The notes: a model not told the origin generated them from the letters alone. Shown: positions 9,106 through 17,835, counted from the first letter of the stretch. The stretch: DNA of 64,000 nucleotides from Bacillus bingmayongensis (GCF_000299035.1 NZ_AKCS01000005.1:62001-126000), one strand, 5' to 3'. Made by a program: numbers and translations.

Positions 9106-10014
9106 TTGGATTTTCACACGTTAGAAAATATGTTTAAACTGAAGAAAGTCAATGCATTTCTTGTATTTCAACGAGGTGAGTTGACTACGAGATACTATAA
9201 AACAAAAGAATGCGCACAAAATTTATATAAAATTAATTCAATCACTAAAAGTATCATATCTATTCTAATTGGTATTGCGATAGATAAAAGTTATATAAAT
9301 AACATACATACACCTATTACAAAATGGATTCCAAATGTACCAAAAGAAAAGAAAGAATTAACTATTTATCACTTGTTAACAATGACAACTGGTGAAGAGT
9401 GGAAGGAGTTCGGGAATGGAGTCGTATTTCCTAATGATTTTGTGGAATCAGACGATTGGGTAAAATACATTTTACAGAAACCATTAATAGAAGAAATGGG
9501 TACGAAAATGAATTATAACTCAGGTTCTTCCCATCTGTTAAGCTATATTTTACAAGCCGCAACAAGAATGTCGACTGAACAATTTGCGAAGAAATATTTA
9601 TTTGAGCCATTACATATTGCTGAATATGAGTGGCAACAAGATCCCCAAGGAATTCATGTCGGTGGATTTGGTATGAAAATGAAGGTCGATGACTTATTAA
9701 CATTAGGACTGTTATGTTTGCAAAATGGATTTTGGGATGGAAATAAAATTGTATCGGCAAGATGGATTGAAGAGTCGAGTGTAGCTCGGTTTCAAACATA
9801 TGAGCATGTCGGAGCATATGGGTATCACTGGTGGGTGTTAGATAACGAAAGATTTCACATACCGTATTCTATGTATTTTGCAATGGGGTATGGTGGGCAA
9901 TATATTATTATTATGCCACAGTTAGAACTTGTAGCAGTAATAAGCAGTCAAATGCCAAAGCGTGGGTTAGTACCGCTTAAATTATTTATAGAGCATTTAC
10001 AAGAGTTTTCATAA
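9106..10014 (+). CDS. Serine hydrolase, beta-lactamase/penicillin-binding-like
   Basis: A 302-residue member of the class C beta-lactamase-like serine hydrolases (Pfam beta-lactamase). The S-x-x-K nucleophile motif is SITK in 'INSITKSIISILIG' and the Y-x-N motif is YNSGSSH. No signal peptide is visible, so the protein is probably cytoplasmic and more likely an esterase or peptidase than a true beta-lactamase. The start is TTG 9106 after GGAGGA (9093-9098). The terminator hairpin overlaps the stop codon. Confidence 0.8.
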   Translation: MDFHTLENMFKLKKVNAFLVFQRGELTTRYYKTKECAQNLYKINSITKSIISILIGIAIDKSYINNIHTPITKWIPNVPKEKKELTIYHLLTMTTGEEWKEFGNGVVFPNDFVESDDWVKYILQKPLIEEMGTKMNYNSGSSHLLSYILQAATRMSTEQFAKKYLFEPLHIAEYEWQQDPQGIHVGGFGMKMKVDDLLTLGLLCLQNGFWDGNKIVSARWIEESSVARFQTYEHVGAYGYHWWVLDNERFHIPYSMYFAMGYGGQYIIIMPQLELVAVISSQMPKRGLVPLKLFIEHLQEFS

Positions 10015-10027
10015 ACTCTTGTTTTTT
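9999..10027 (+). terminator. Terminator overlapping serine hydrolase stop
   Basis: ACAAGAGTTT-tcat-AAACTCTTGT followed by T residues. Confidence 0.85.
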
Positions 10028-10181
10028 ATGTGAATGTAAAGTTAAATGGTAATAAAAAGGGGAATATTAGCGCTAAATGAATACACTCTAAGTTTTGAGT
10101 GAAAGAATAAATAAAAATATGAAAGTTGTAATGGTGAACTAATAAGTAATAGTTCATTTGCTGGTTGAGGTTTACATTGTT

Positions 10182-10226
10182 AGAAAAATAAAATTCTACT
10201 AATTATGAGTAGAATTTTATTTTTCT
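10182..10226. terminator. Long perfect hairpin upstream of lipoprotein gene
   Basis: 19-bp perfect arms (AGAAAAATAAAATTCTACT and its complement) with a 7-base loop. The T-rich 3' arm suggests a terminator. It lies 55 bases before the next ATG, so it could also be part of that gene's leader. Confidence 0.6.
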
Positions 10227-10281
10227 TTATTAATTTTAATATTTTTGTATTATAAAATTACGATTAAAAAGGAGATGAAAT

Positions 10282-11022
10282 ATGACAAAAATAAAAATTA
10301 TGTGGAGTCTACTCGTTCTGTTGCTACCATTAACATCTTGTGACATATCAGATAAAGAAATTGAGAAAAAAGCACAGGCTTATGCAAAGTCTTATTATGG
10401 TATTTCTGTTAAGCTAAATCAAGTTGAAACACATGGGGACGGAAAGAATTTATTTGGCCCAGAAACGAGAACTGCTTATGTAAAACAATTAGAAAACCCA
10501 AATCTGGAATTCCAACTTAAGGTTGATGGCCAAATTTCTCCTAAAGTAACTAATGATAACTATAAACTAAAAAAAGAAGCAAATGACTTACTAGAGAAAT
10601 ATAAAAAATATAATGCCAAATTGTTAAATAACAATATATTTTTATTTGATCAAATGGAAACGGGAAATGTCGTTTTTGATAAAAAAATTGTTGAGGAAGC
10701 AACTAAGAAAAATTCGAATCATTATTTTACAGCGGTTTTTAAAAGTAACGTTTTTTTAGATTTAAACAACTCTTCACATATGGAAGAATTAGCTCAAATT
10801 GCAAGGAATATACAAAGTTTTAATAAAACAATTGAACAGAGTAAGTGTAGAATTGAAGATATGAAAATTATTTTACCAGATGCTGATGAGAACTTAATAC
10901 ATAATCTTGTAGTAGATTATGTATTAACAGCTGAAGAAGCAAAAAAAGCTCTTGAGAAGAGAGAAACGTATGTAAAAGCTTTGCAGTATACAAATGATAA
11001 ACAAAAAGAGGGAATCGAATGA
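10282..11022 (+). CDS. Putative lipoprotein, unknown function
   Basis: 246 residues with a lipoprotein signal peptide ending in the lipobox LTSC (Cys20), so predicted to be anchored to the outer face of the membrane. The remainder is lysine- and glutamate-rich and mostly helical, without a domain I recognise. AAAGGAGATG precedes the ATG. A 20-bp perfect terminator hairpin spans the stop codon. Similar B. cereus lipoproteins are uncharacterised. Confidence 0.75.
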   Translation: MTKIKIMWSLLVLLLPLTSCDISDKEIEKKAQAYAKSYYGISVKLNQVETHGDGKNLFGPETRTAYVKQLENPNLEFQLKVDGQISPKVTNDNYKLKKEANDLLEKYKKYNAKLLNNNIFLFDQMETGNVVFDKKIVEEATKKNSNHYFTAVFKSNVFLDLNNSSHMEELAQIARNIQSFNKTIEQSKCRIEDMKIILPDADENLIHNLVVDYVLTAEEAKKALEKRETYVKALQYTNDKQKEGIE

Positions 11023-11040
11023 TTCCCTCTTTTTGTTTAT
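10997..11040 (+). terminator. Terminator spanning lipoprotein stop codon
   Basis: 20-bp perfect arms with a GAAT loop. The TGA stop lies in the loop and first pair. Confidence 0.9.
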
Positions 11041-11161
11041 TGCATGAATGAACGTCAAGAATTGAAGAAACAAAAGAAAATAGGTGGGAAAACTGTCCGT
11101 GAAATCTGGATTGGTTTACTAACCATCAGTGTAGAAGAATGCATGCTGATGGAACCCCATT

Positions 11162-11494
11162 TTAACTACTACTTTTCTGAAATGTAATCTTCAAAAACTT
11201 CTCCGTTCTTGTATCAAACTCTACATCAACAAAAACCCCATACTCTTTTCCATCTTCACGCAGCCATAATTTAAATTTTTCAGTTGTTATATTCACCGTC
11301 TTCGGCTTTCTCCCAATATGAAGGTAATCAATAATTTGTGCTGTTGGATATTTTTCTTTCGTTTTTTCTACCGCAAGTTTACCCCATTTTGCATAGGGTG
11401 GTTGTGCGTGAACAACAGATGAATGGGTATATGTATTGCAATATGCTGTAGCAAATACAATTCCTAATACGAAACATGCAAAAATACGCTTCAT
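11162..11494 (-). CDS. DUF3889-family secreted protein
   Basis: 110 residues with an N-terminal hydrophobic signal segment (about 4-20) and likely cleavage near VHA-QPP (about 31). The mature part matches DUF3889: YAKWGKLAVEKTKEKYPTAQIIDYLHIGR. Predicted exported; function unknown. AAAGGAG precedes the ATG. It is divergent from sleB. Confidence 0.8.
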   Translation of the reverse strand: MKRIFACFVLGIVFATAYCNTYTHSSVVHAQPPYAKWGKLAVEKTKEKYPTAQIIDYLHIGRKPKTVNITTEKFKLWLREDGKEYGVFVDVEFDTRTEKFLKITFQKSSS

Positions 11495-11639
11495 AATAAA
11501 CTCCTTTTATTCGTTTTCCTTATTGTATACATGCAGTCTAAATCATATAAGTTTGGATTTTTTTGTCTTTTTTACATAAAAGCGTTTTATTTACAAAACA
11601 TAACCATGAAATCATTACTACAAATAAGGAGGGAACTAT

Positions 11640-12377
11640 ATGCGTCATACAGTTATTTTTAAAATACTGATTTTATTTGTATTAATCGGTATATCTATAA
11701 TTGTAAGTAGCGGGCAAACGAGAAATGTCCAAGCCTTTTCTAATCAAGTAATTCAAAGGGGTGCCTCTGGAGAAGATGTCATTGAATTACAGTCTCGATT
11801 GAAATATAACGGATTTTATAAAGGAAAAGTTGATGGTGTATTTGGTTGGGGTACATATTGGGCACTGCGAAACTTCCAACAAAAGTTTGGTTTACCTGTT
11901 GATGGCTTAGCGGGGGCTAAGACGAAGCAGATGCTCGTGAAAGCAACAAAATATAAGAAACCGACTGGTGGACAAAGTAATAAGCCACCCAAAAATATAG
12001 GTTCAAATGTACCAAATGGTTATTCAAAAAATGACATCCAATTAATGGCGAATGCTGTATATGGTGAATCTCGTGGTGAACCGTATTTAGGACAAGTTGC
12101 AGTTGCTGCAGTTATTTTAAACCGTGTAACGAGTCCATCTTTTCCTAATACAGTATCTGGCGTTATCTTTGAGCCTCGAGCTTTTACTGCGGTTGCGGAT
12201 GGACAAATTTATTTAACACCAAATGAAACAGCTAAAAAAGCAGTATTAGATGCTATTAACGGCTGGGATCCTACTGGAAATGCACTGTATTATTTCAATC
12301 CAGATACCGCAACGAGTAAATGGATTTGGACTCGACCACAAATTAAAAAAATTGGAAAACACATTTTCTGTAAATAG
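11640..12377 (+). CDS. sleB: Spore cortex-lytic enzyme SleB
   Basis: Lytic transglycosylase that degrades cortex peptidoglycan at muramic-delta-lactam during germination. 245 residues: signal peptide (about 1-32), peptidoglycan-binding domain (about 38-97, RGASGEDVIELQSRL to AGAKTKQML), a linker, and the catalytic Hydrolase_2 domain (about 130-245) with the catalytic glutamate in NAVYGESRGEP (Glu143). GGAGGG precedes the ATG. It is followed at 15 bases by ypeB, whose product is needed to keep SleB in the dormant spore. Forespore (sigma-G) expression is expected from the family; I could not define the promoter with confidence. Confidence 0.95.
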   Translation: MRHTVIFKILILFVLIGISIIVSSGQTRNVQAFSNQVIQRGASGEDVIELQSRLKYNGFYKGKVDGVFGWGTYWALRNFQQKFGLPVDGLAGAKTKQMLVKATKYKKPTGGQSNKPPKNIGSNVPNGYSKNDIQLMANAVYGESRGEPYLGQVAVAAVILNRVTSPSFPNTVSGVIFEPRAFTAVADGQIYLTPNETAKKAVLDAINGWDPTGNALYYFNPDTATSKWIWTRPQIKKIGKHIFCK

Positions 12378-12392
12378 AGTGGAGGTGAAAAA

Positions 12393-13733
12393 ATGTTACG
12401 AGGTATCATAATTGTATTGTTAACAATTGGTGTAGTAGGAACAGGATATTGGGGTTATAAAGAACATCAAGAAAAAAATGCAGTACTGATTCGAGCTGAA
12501 AACAGCTACCAGCGAGCTTTTCATGATTTAACATATGAAGTTGATTTATTACACGATAAAATTGGAACAACACTCGCAATGAATTCACGTACATCATTAT
12601 CACCGGCATTATCAGATGTATGGCGTCTAACATCGGAAGCTCGTTCTGATGTAGGACAATTACCTTTAACATTAATGCCGTTTAATAAAACAGAGGAATT
12701 TCTAGCGAATATTGGTGATTTTAGTTATCGTACTGCAATTCGCGATTTAGAGAAAGAGCCTTTAAACGATCAAGAGTATAAAGCATTGCAAAATTTATAT
12801 TCAAATGCAGGGGATATTCAAGACGAGCTTCGAAAAGTACAACATCTTGTTTTAAAAAATAATTTACGTTGGATGGATGTAGAACTTGCGCTTGCATCAA
12901 ATAAAGATCCAGCAGATAACACGATAATAGATGGATTTAAAACGGTTGAGAAAAATGTAACATCCTATTCTTCAACTAACTTTGGTCCGACCTTTACAAG
13001 CTTACAAAAGGAGAAAAAGGGCGGATTTCAAGCAGAAGGCAAAGCAATTTCAAAAGATGAAGCAGCAAAAATTGCAAAATCGTTTTTAAATTTAAAAGGC
13101 AATGAAAAAGTAGAAGTTGAGAAAAGTGGAAAAGGTGCGAAAGAATCCTTTTATAGTGTAAAGATTCAAGATCCTAAAACAAAGAATGAATTTTATATGG
13201 ATATTACCGAAAAAGGTGGATATCCAATTTGGGTGATGAATGACCGTGAGATTAAGGAACCGAAAATTAGTTTGAATGACGCAGGAAGTAAAGGATTAAC
13301 ATTCTTAAAGGACCATAAGTTTACCAATATGGAGCTGTATGATAGTTCACAATACGATAATATCGGTGTGTTTACCTACGTTGTTAATGAAAATAATGTG
13401 CGTATTTATCCAGAAGCAATTCAAATGAAAATTGCTTTAGATGATGGATCAATTGTTGGTTTTTCAGCAAAAGATTATTTAGCATCACATCAAAAGCGGA
13501 CCATTCCAACTGCAACATTAACGGCCGCGGATGCAAGAAAGAAAATTAATCCAGATGTAAAAGTAATGGAAGAGCGTCAAGCGGTTATTGTAAATGACGT
13601 GCATAAGGAAGTACTGTGCTATGAATTTATTGGTACACTAGGAAAAGATACGTACCAAATTTTTATTAATGCGAATGACGGAAGAGAAGAAAAAGTGAAA
13701 AAGATGCAGGCTATCGAAAAAATTTATGATTAA
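12393..13733 (+). CDS. ypeB: Germination protein YpeB
   Basis: 446-residue partner of SleB, required for its assembly and stability in spores. An N-terminal membrane anchor (about 4-21) leads to a helical domain, then PepSY-like repeats (for example SKDEAAKIAKSFLNLKGNEKVEVEKSG and later TAADARKKINPDVKVMEERQ) that inhibit SleB. GGAGGTG lies just before the ATG, in the sleB-ypeB gap. Length and order match the conserved sleB-ypeB operon. Confidence 0.95.
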   Translation: MLRGIIIVLLTIGVVGTGYWGYKEHQEKNAVLIRAENSYQRAFHDLTYEVDLLHDKIGTTLAMNSRTSLSPALSDVWRLTSEARSDVGQLPLTLMPFNKTEEFLANIGDFSYRTAIRDLEKEPLNDQEYKALQNLYSNAGDIQDELRKVQHLVLKNNLRWMDVELALASNKDPADNTIIDGFKTVEKNVTSYSSTNFGPTFTSLQKEKKGGFQAEGKAISKDEAAKIAKSFLNLKGNEKVEVEKSGKGAKESFYSVKIQDPKTKNEFYMDITEKGGYPIWVMNDREIKEPKISLNDAGSKGLTFLKDHKFTNMELYDSSQYDNIGVFTYVVNENNVRIYPEAIQMKIALDDGSIVGFSAKDYLASHQKRTIPTATLTAADARKKINPDVKVMEERQAVIVNDVHKEVLCYEFIGTLGKDTYQIFINANDGREEKVKKMQAIEKIYD

Positions 13734-13759
13734 ACATCAATGATAAAGTGGTGAGAATA

Positions 13760-14356
13760 ATGAAAATTCTTATATACATGCTTATGATTTGTTTTGCTGT
13801 TACAGGATGTAGTGTTGGGAAGCAAAATAATGCTCAAGAAAAACAAGAGCAACAAAATATTTCCATGAGAAACGTTAATTATAAGGCAGATCAAAACAGG
13901 CCAAATGAAAAGGTAGCAGACCATTTAGCATCTTTAGCTTCTAGTATACCAGGGGTGAAAGATGCAACAGCGGTAGTTGTAGGAAAATATGCAGTTGTCG
14001 GTATAGATGTAAAAGCGAAATTGGATCGTTCTCGAGTGGAATCAATCAAGTATTCTGTTGCTGAAAGCTTAAAACATGATCCAAATGGTGCAAATGCAGT
14101 TGTTGTAGCAGATGTTGATACGTATGAACGATTAAAGCAAATGGGGAATCAAATTAGACATGGAAAAGCTGGCGAAGGAATTCTTGATGAACTTGCTGCA
14201 ATTGTTGGACGTGTTATGCCACAAGTACCAAATGATATGATAGAAAATAAAGAAACGAATCCAATTAAAGAAAATGACAAACAATTACCGAAAAATGAGG
14301 AAAACCAATTAAGAAAAGAACAAGAAGATCAATCGAATACTCATCTTAAAAGATAA
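13760..14356 (+). CDS. YhcN/YlaJ-family sporulation lipoprotein
   Basis: 198-residue spore lipoprotein. The signal peptide ends in lipobox AVTGC (Cys17). The YhcN/YlaJ core is visible: 'HLASLASSIPGVKDATAVVVGKYAVVGIDV' and 'GANAVVVADVDTYERLKQM'. The C terminus is a charged asparagine/glutamate-rich tail. ATG 13760 is chosen over GTG 13748 because GTGGTGAG upstream serves as its binding site. It is third in sleB-ypeB-yhcN, and a strong terminator follows, so it ends the operon. Confidence 0.85.
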   Translation: MKILIYMLMICFAVTGCSVGKQNNAQEKQEQQNISMRNVNYKADQNRPNEKVADHLASLASSIPGVKDATAVVVGKYAVVGIDVKAKLDRSRVESIKYSVAESLKHDPNGANAVVVADVDTYERLKQMGNQIRHGKAGEGILDELAAIVGRVMPQVPNDMIENKETNPIKENDKQLPKNEENQLRKEQEDQSNTHLKR

Positions 14357-14396
14357 CAAAAACATCTCGTGCTATATGGCGCGAGATGTTTTTGTT
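14355..14396 (+). terminator. Terminator of the sleB-ypeB-yhcN operon
   Basis: 15-bp perfect arms (AACAAAAACATCTCG and complement) around a 12-base loop. Confidence 0.9.
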
Positions 14397-14537
14397 AATT
14401 ATTAATATTCGGTTTATTGAAAGAGGAATATATGATTTAATAATAATGAGGAAGTTACAATAGTTCAACAATATATAAAATTATATAAAACCATCTGAAA
14501 ATGATGAAAAATAATTAACAAAGAAGGAGGTTTACAT

Positions 14538-14675
14538 ATAAAACAAGGAAATGAAAATTCAGCTAACTATAAACAAACTTTTGCATGGAAAGGAAATACA
14601 CCGTAATCATTTGCTGAGATTATCTTTTTAGATGGAAGAGTACGTTCCAAGTCACAGCAAGGATTAAGTGAGTAA
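14538..14675 (+). pseudogene. Possible decayed small gene before GNAT
   Basis: AGAAGGAGG (14522-14530) is a near-perfect ribosome-binding site, but at the expected start there is ATA (14538). The frame then reads KQGNENSANYKQTFAWKG, meets TAA at 14604-14606, and continues SFAEIIFLDGRV to a TAA at 14673-14675. That last stop overlaps ATG 14675 of the next frame (TAATG). It looks like a small gene that lost its start codon and gained a stop; family unknown. Confidence 0.4.
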
Positions 14676-14698
14676 TGAGAAGAAATGGGGAAATGAAA

Positions 14699-15193
14699 AT
14701 GAATTTGCAAGCAGAAGATATTCAACTTATTCCATATGATGAAAAATATAAAGAAATCATAGAAGCATTTATTTTACCTAGTGAACAAATTCAGTTTACA
14801 GCAAAACCGATTGACTTGCTTGAAAAAGCTAAAAAAGATGTAACTCGAAATGTTGTTGTAATTATGGCAAATCATACACCAGTAGGAATTTTTGCATTGC
14901 AATCAGGAGCAAGGGTAGCTGAATATACAGATAATCCTAATGCTTTACTTTTAGTTGCTTTTTCTATCAATTACGAGAAACAAGGAAAAGGGTATGCGAA
15001 AAAGGGATTAACATTATTAAATGACTTTGTAGCATCCTATTTTCCGAATAAAAATGAAATTGTACTAGCTGTAAACGAACGGAATATTCCTGCTCAAAAG
15101 TTGTATTTACAAGTAGGTTTTGAAGATAGAGGTCAAAGAAGAATGGGCCCGATCGGAAGACAACTTGTTTTATACTTACCATTAGAAAAGTAA
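14699..15193 (+). CDS. GNAT-family N-acetyltransferase
   Basis: About 164 residues. The acetyl-CoA motif EKQGKGYAKKGL and the later NERNIPAQKLYLQVGFEDRGQRR block are typical of GNAT enzymes (spermidine/diamine-type members look similar). The start is uncertain: ATG 14699 or 14693 follow a GGGGAAA box, while ATG 14675 overlaps the stop of the decayed upstream frame and would add 8 residues (MRRNGEMK). Substrate unknown. Confidence 0.85.
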   Translation: MNLQAEDIQLIPYDEKYKEIIEAFILPSEQIQFTAKPIDLLEKAKKDVTRNVVVIMANHTPVGIFALQSGARVAEYTDNPNALLLVAFSINYEKQGKGYAKKGLTLLNDFVASYFPNKNEIVLAVNERNIPAQKLYLQVGFEDRGQRRMGPIGRQLVLYLPLEK

Positions 15194-15204
15194 ATAATTA
15201 TAGT

Positions 15205-15247
15205 AAAAAAGCTTACTGCAAAAATATTTTATGCAGTAGGCTTTTTT
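15205..15247. terminator. Terminator after GNAT gene
   Basis: AAAAAAGCTTACTGCA / TGCAGTAGGCTTTTTT with one wobble pair. Confidence 0.85.
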
Positions 15248-15265
15248 ATTATTTTAACCGAGAAG

Positions 15266-15298
15266 ACCCCCTCCTCTAAACGAAGTGAAGGTGGGGGT
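15266..15298 (-). terminator. GC-rich hairpin after the minus-strand membrane gene
   Basis: ACCCCCTCCT / AGGTGGGGGT stem with one T-T mismatch. It lies immediately 3' of the gene at 15302-15715 and may end its transcript. Confidence 0.5.
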
Positions 15299-15301
15299 AG
15301 T

Positions 15302-15715
15302 TCAATGATATCGTTTCGAAACAATAAATTCTACAAATGGAATAATAATGAATGAAGAACAAAGTGCAATAAATAAAGGGAGATTACGAATATCATCAAG
15401 TGAGTATAAGGTAGAAAATCCTTCTGACCAAATCAATAAAATAAACATAATAGCGACTAATACAAAATATCCAATTTTGAAACTTTTATATGTAATTTGT
15501 TGTCCCATTTCATCTTGACTTTCTTTCGAAACACCATTTGGATCTCCCCATGTAATATGATTCATTAAATAACTAATTATTAAAGAGCCCGCAAAAATGG
15601 TCCCTCCGAGAATAGTTCCTTCAGTCATATATTTATATGTGCTATATATGAGTATTCCAAATAATGATAGTACAATAATAATAAAAATAAACTTATTCTG
15701 ATTCATCTGATTCAC
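15302..15715 (-). CDS. Four-helix membrane protein, unknown function
   Basis: 137 residues with four predicted membrane helices (about 8-25, 36-52, 78-97, 110-130) and a soluble loop SKESQDEMGQQITYKSFKIG between helices 2 and 3. Proteins of this type are often encoded beside a small helix-turn-helix regulator, but none is adjacent here. AAAGGGGTG precedes the ATG. A perfect 10-bp palindrome (15723-15748) lies directly before that binding site. Confidence 0.6.
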   Translation of the reverse strand: MNQMNQNKFIFIIIVLSLFGILIYSTYKYMTEGTILGGTIFAGSLIISYLMNHITWGDPNGVSKESQDEMGQQITYKSFKIGYFVLVAIMFILLIWSEGFSTLYSLDDIRNLPLFIALCSSFIIIPFVEFIVSKRYH

Positions 15716-15722
15716 CCCTTTA

Positions 15723-15748
15723 TACGTGTAAAAAACTCTTTACACGTA
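15723..15748. promoter_or_regulatory. Palindromic operator candidate
   Basis: TACGTGTAAA-aaactc-TTTACACGTA: perfect 10-bp arms, 6-bp spacer, just upstream of the 15302-15715 gene. It is too symmetrical to be chance in this AT-rich gap, and lacks a T-run on either strand, so an operator is more likely than a terminator. Confidence 0.55.
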
Positions 15749-15947
15749 ATAGTATAAAAATGGTAGAGAATAATGTCAAATATATTTTACACAAATGAAG
15801 GGATTTATAAAAATTCACTATTGATTTCTCATTGTAGAAACAAATATCAAAAAATAAAAAGGAAAAAGATTTTTATTTGACTTGAATGTCAAAGTTATGA
15901 GCCGCATATATTGGGAAGGGATGTCAGATTAAATTAGGGGGGTATAT

Positions 15948-17117
15948 ATGTCCGTACATTTAAAAGCTGGTGCAGATGCTGGGAATAACGGTTTGAAGTT
16001 AATGGTGAAAGGTCAAAAGCCGATTTATATTCCGAGTATTTATTCACTATATATTGGAGAGTCGACAGGTTTATTAGATGAAGAGGAGGTGCAGATGTCA
16101 GAATTAGAAAATCATATTGATGTAACAATTAGTTCTCCATCTCTCATGTTAAATAATGTCCGTTACATTGTTGGTCAAAAAGTTATCAATGATCAGCTGA
16201 AAGGGACAGAAGTGGAGAAGAAGTCTGATAAATCTACAGATGAATTGATGCTTCTTACGATTTTATCTGGTTTGGCAATTAGTGCTATGCGCCATAACCC
16301 AAATTCCAATCATATCAATATTCGATATGATTTATCAGTTGCGCTACCGATGCAAATTATTACGCAAGAAATAGCAGCAGAAAATTCCAAACGTTATATG
16401 GGAAATCATAAAGTTATATTTCATTATCCAAATGGAAGAAATGTTATGATAAATGTTTCTGTTGAGTTTTGCAAATGTTTACCTGAAGGAGCATCCGGTA
16501 CTTGGGGGATTGTGTACGATGAAGACGGAAATGTTTTAAAACATAAAGTTGAAAGCGAAAAAAATGCAATTACTGAGGTTGATTTCGTTGACAAGACATT
16601 ATTGTCTTTCGATATTGGTGCTGGTACAACTGAAGAAGTTGTTTCATTTGGAGTGAATTTTAGACCGCAATTAAGTAAAGGATTGTCCTATGGAGTTAAA
16701 GAAACTTTATTGCAGATTATTACAAGATGGAATAGGAAGCATCCGAAAAAAACAATAGATAGTATTACAGAGTTTAATCAAATTTATTTAAATGAGAAAC
16801 ACCCAAGGCATGCTCTACTAGTAGAAGAGTCCCAACAAGCACTTTTAGGATTAGCCGCACGAGTTGCAACGGATATCATTAATAAAATTGATGATATGAA
16901 AGATGATCCATATGTATTTATCTATGGTGGTGGAGCGGTTATCATTAAAAATAGTTTGCAACTTATTTTAAAACAAAAAGGTCGTTTAAAAAATGTAATA
17001 TTTGTAGATAATCCTCTATTTACAAATGCACGTGGATTATTAGTTTACACGTGTTCACCACGATATAGAGAACATAAACAAAAAGAATTAGGGTTTACGA
17101 ATTTAACAATTAGTTAG
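15948..17117 (+). CDS. ParM/StbA-like actin-family ATPase
   Basis: 389-residue actin-like protein of the plasmid-segregation (ParM/Alp) type. Actin-fold landmarks are the first phosphate motif DAGNNGLKLMV (about 10-20), the second phosphate motif FDIGAGTTEE (about 221-230) and the adenosine-site glycine cluster YGGGAVIIKN (about 325-334). The start ATG follows GGGGGG. It is followed at 11 bases by a small basic protein resembling ParR, giving the two-gene layout of a type II partition system. There are no plasmid replication genes nearby, so this may be an integrated or domesticated partition locus. No clear parC iterons are visible upstream; three spaced ATGTCA copies are weak. Confidence 0.8.
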   Translation: MSVHLKAGADAGNNGLKLMVKGQKPIYIPSIYSLYIGESTGLLDEEEVQMSELENHIDVTISSPSLMLNNVRYIVGQKVINDQLKGTEVEKKSDKSTDELMLLTILSGLAISAMRHNPNSNHINIRYDLSVALPMQIITQEIAAENSKRYMGNHKVIFHYPNGRNVMINVSVEFCKCLPEGASGTWGIVYDEDGNVLKHKVESEKNAITEVDFVDKTLLSFDIGAGTTEEVVSFGVNFRPQLSKGLSYGVKETLLQIITRWNRKHPKKTIDSITEFNQIYLNEKHPRHALLVEESQQALLGLAARVATDIINKIDDMKDDPYVFIYGGGAVIIKNSLQLILKQKGRLKNVIFVDNPLFTNARGLLVYTCSPRYREHKQKELGFTNLTIS

Positions 17118-17128
17118 TTGGTGTGAGT

Positions 17129-17464
17129 ATGGGGCGCAAGCGTTATAAACGTGGCGATCGGATAAAAATACATTTAAATAAGTCTGTATCTCCTGAAATG
17201 ATTGATTGGATTAATAAGCAATCTGATGTAACAAGCTTTTTCTTATACGGTGTCCAGCAATTGTTTAAACAAGTGGGACATATTGATGTATCTAAAACAT
17301 TACCAACCAGTCATGCTTTTTCCATGTATATGGAACCTACGTCTATGTTTAAAATTGAAGTGAATCCTTTTCAAAAAGTAACCATGAGAAAGAAAGAATT
17401 TGTTGAACGTGTAGAGAATAAGCCTTGGGAATGTATTGATCAAATAGATTGCCCCTTCTTTTAA
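17129..17464 (+). CDS. ParR-like DNA-binding adaptor candidate
   Basis: 111 residues beginning with a very basic stretch (MGRKRYKRGDRIKIHL), then a segment LNKSVSPEMIDWINKQSDVTSF consistent with a ribbon-helix-helix fold (strand, helix, turn, helix). In type II partition systems ParR binds parC and caps ParM filaments through its C terminus. The assignment rests on size, charge and position directly after the parM-like gene. GTG 17123 is an alternative start. A strong terminator follows, so the pair is one operon. Confidence 0.6.
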   Translation: MGRKRYKRGDRIKIHLNKSVSPEMIDWINKQSDVTSFFLYGVQQLFKQVGHIDVSKTLPTSHAFSMYMEPTSMFKIEVNPFQKVTMRKKEFVERVENKPWECIDQIDCPFF

Positions 17465-17483
17465 AACATATAAAAGAATATTT

Positions 17484-17527
17484 AAGACCCTCCACTGTAC
17501 ATATGGATTAAGTGGAGGGTCTTTTTT
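17484..17527 (+). terminator. Terminator of the parMR-like operon
   Basis: AAGACCCTCCACT / AGTGGAGGGTCTT, 13-bp perfect arms followed by T6. Confidence 0.9.
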
Positions 17528-17552
17528 GCTCGTATTTAAAAAGTTAATATTA

Positions 17553-17835
17553 GAATACGATATCGTATTAGATACGATTAGTGAAGAAGTTCAAGAGAAA
17601 AGCTTTCAAATTTTAAAGAAAAAATGGTGTTCTTATTTCTATTGTGCATCCACCTATTGAAGAAGAAAGGGATTAAAGGATATAAAAAGACTTTTATGGT
17701 TACAGCCTAATAGAAAGCAATTACAAGAATTAAGCCGGCTCATTCAAATTGGTAAAATAAAATCAATTAGTCAGGGTTTTTTGTAAAAATTTTTTTGAAG
17801 TATATCAGGGAGTTCCAGAAAAGAGAGACCAGATA
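17553..17835 (+). pseudogene. Remnant of a zinc-type/quinone oxidoreductase C terminus
   Basis: Three frames together spell the C-terminal third of an MDR-family NADP-dependent oxidoreductase: EYDIVLDTISEEVQEKSFQI, then NGVLISIVHPPIEEER, then KGYKKTFMVT, then PNRKQLQELSRLIQIGKIKSI, then FFEVYQGVPEKRD. At least four frameshifts or stops separate these blocks. The N-terminal domain is absent, replaced by the parMR terminator region. Clear gene decay. Confidence 0.8.

Noticed and set aside
11044-11190. Plus-strand frame reading LKKQKKIGGKTVREIWIGLL between the lipoprotein and DUF3889 genes
   Set aside because: Coding-like for about 35 codons but lacks a ribosome-binding site and runs into the DUF3889 gene on the other strand; could be a mobile-element remnant, not supported.
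15716-15947. parC iterons upstream of the parM-like gene
   Set aside because: Only three loosely spaced ATGTCA copies were found; not convincing as a centromere.
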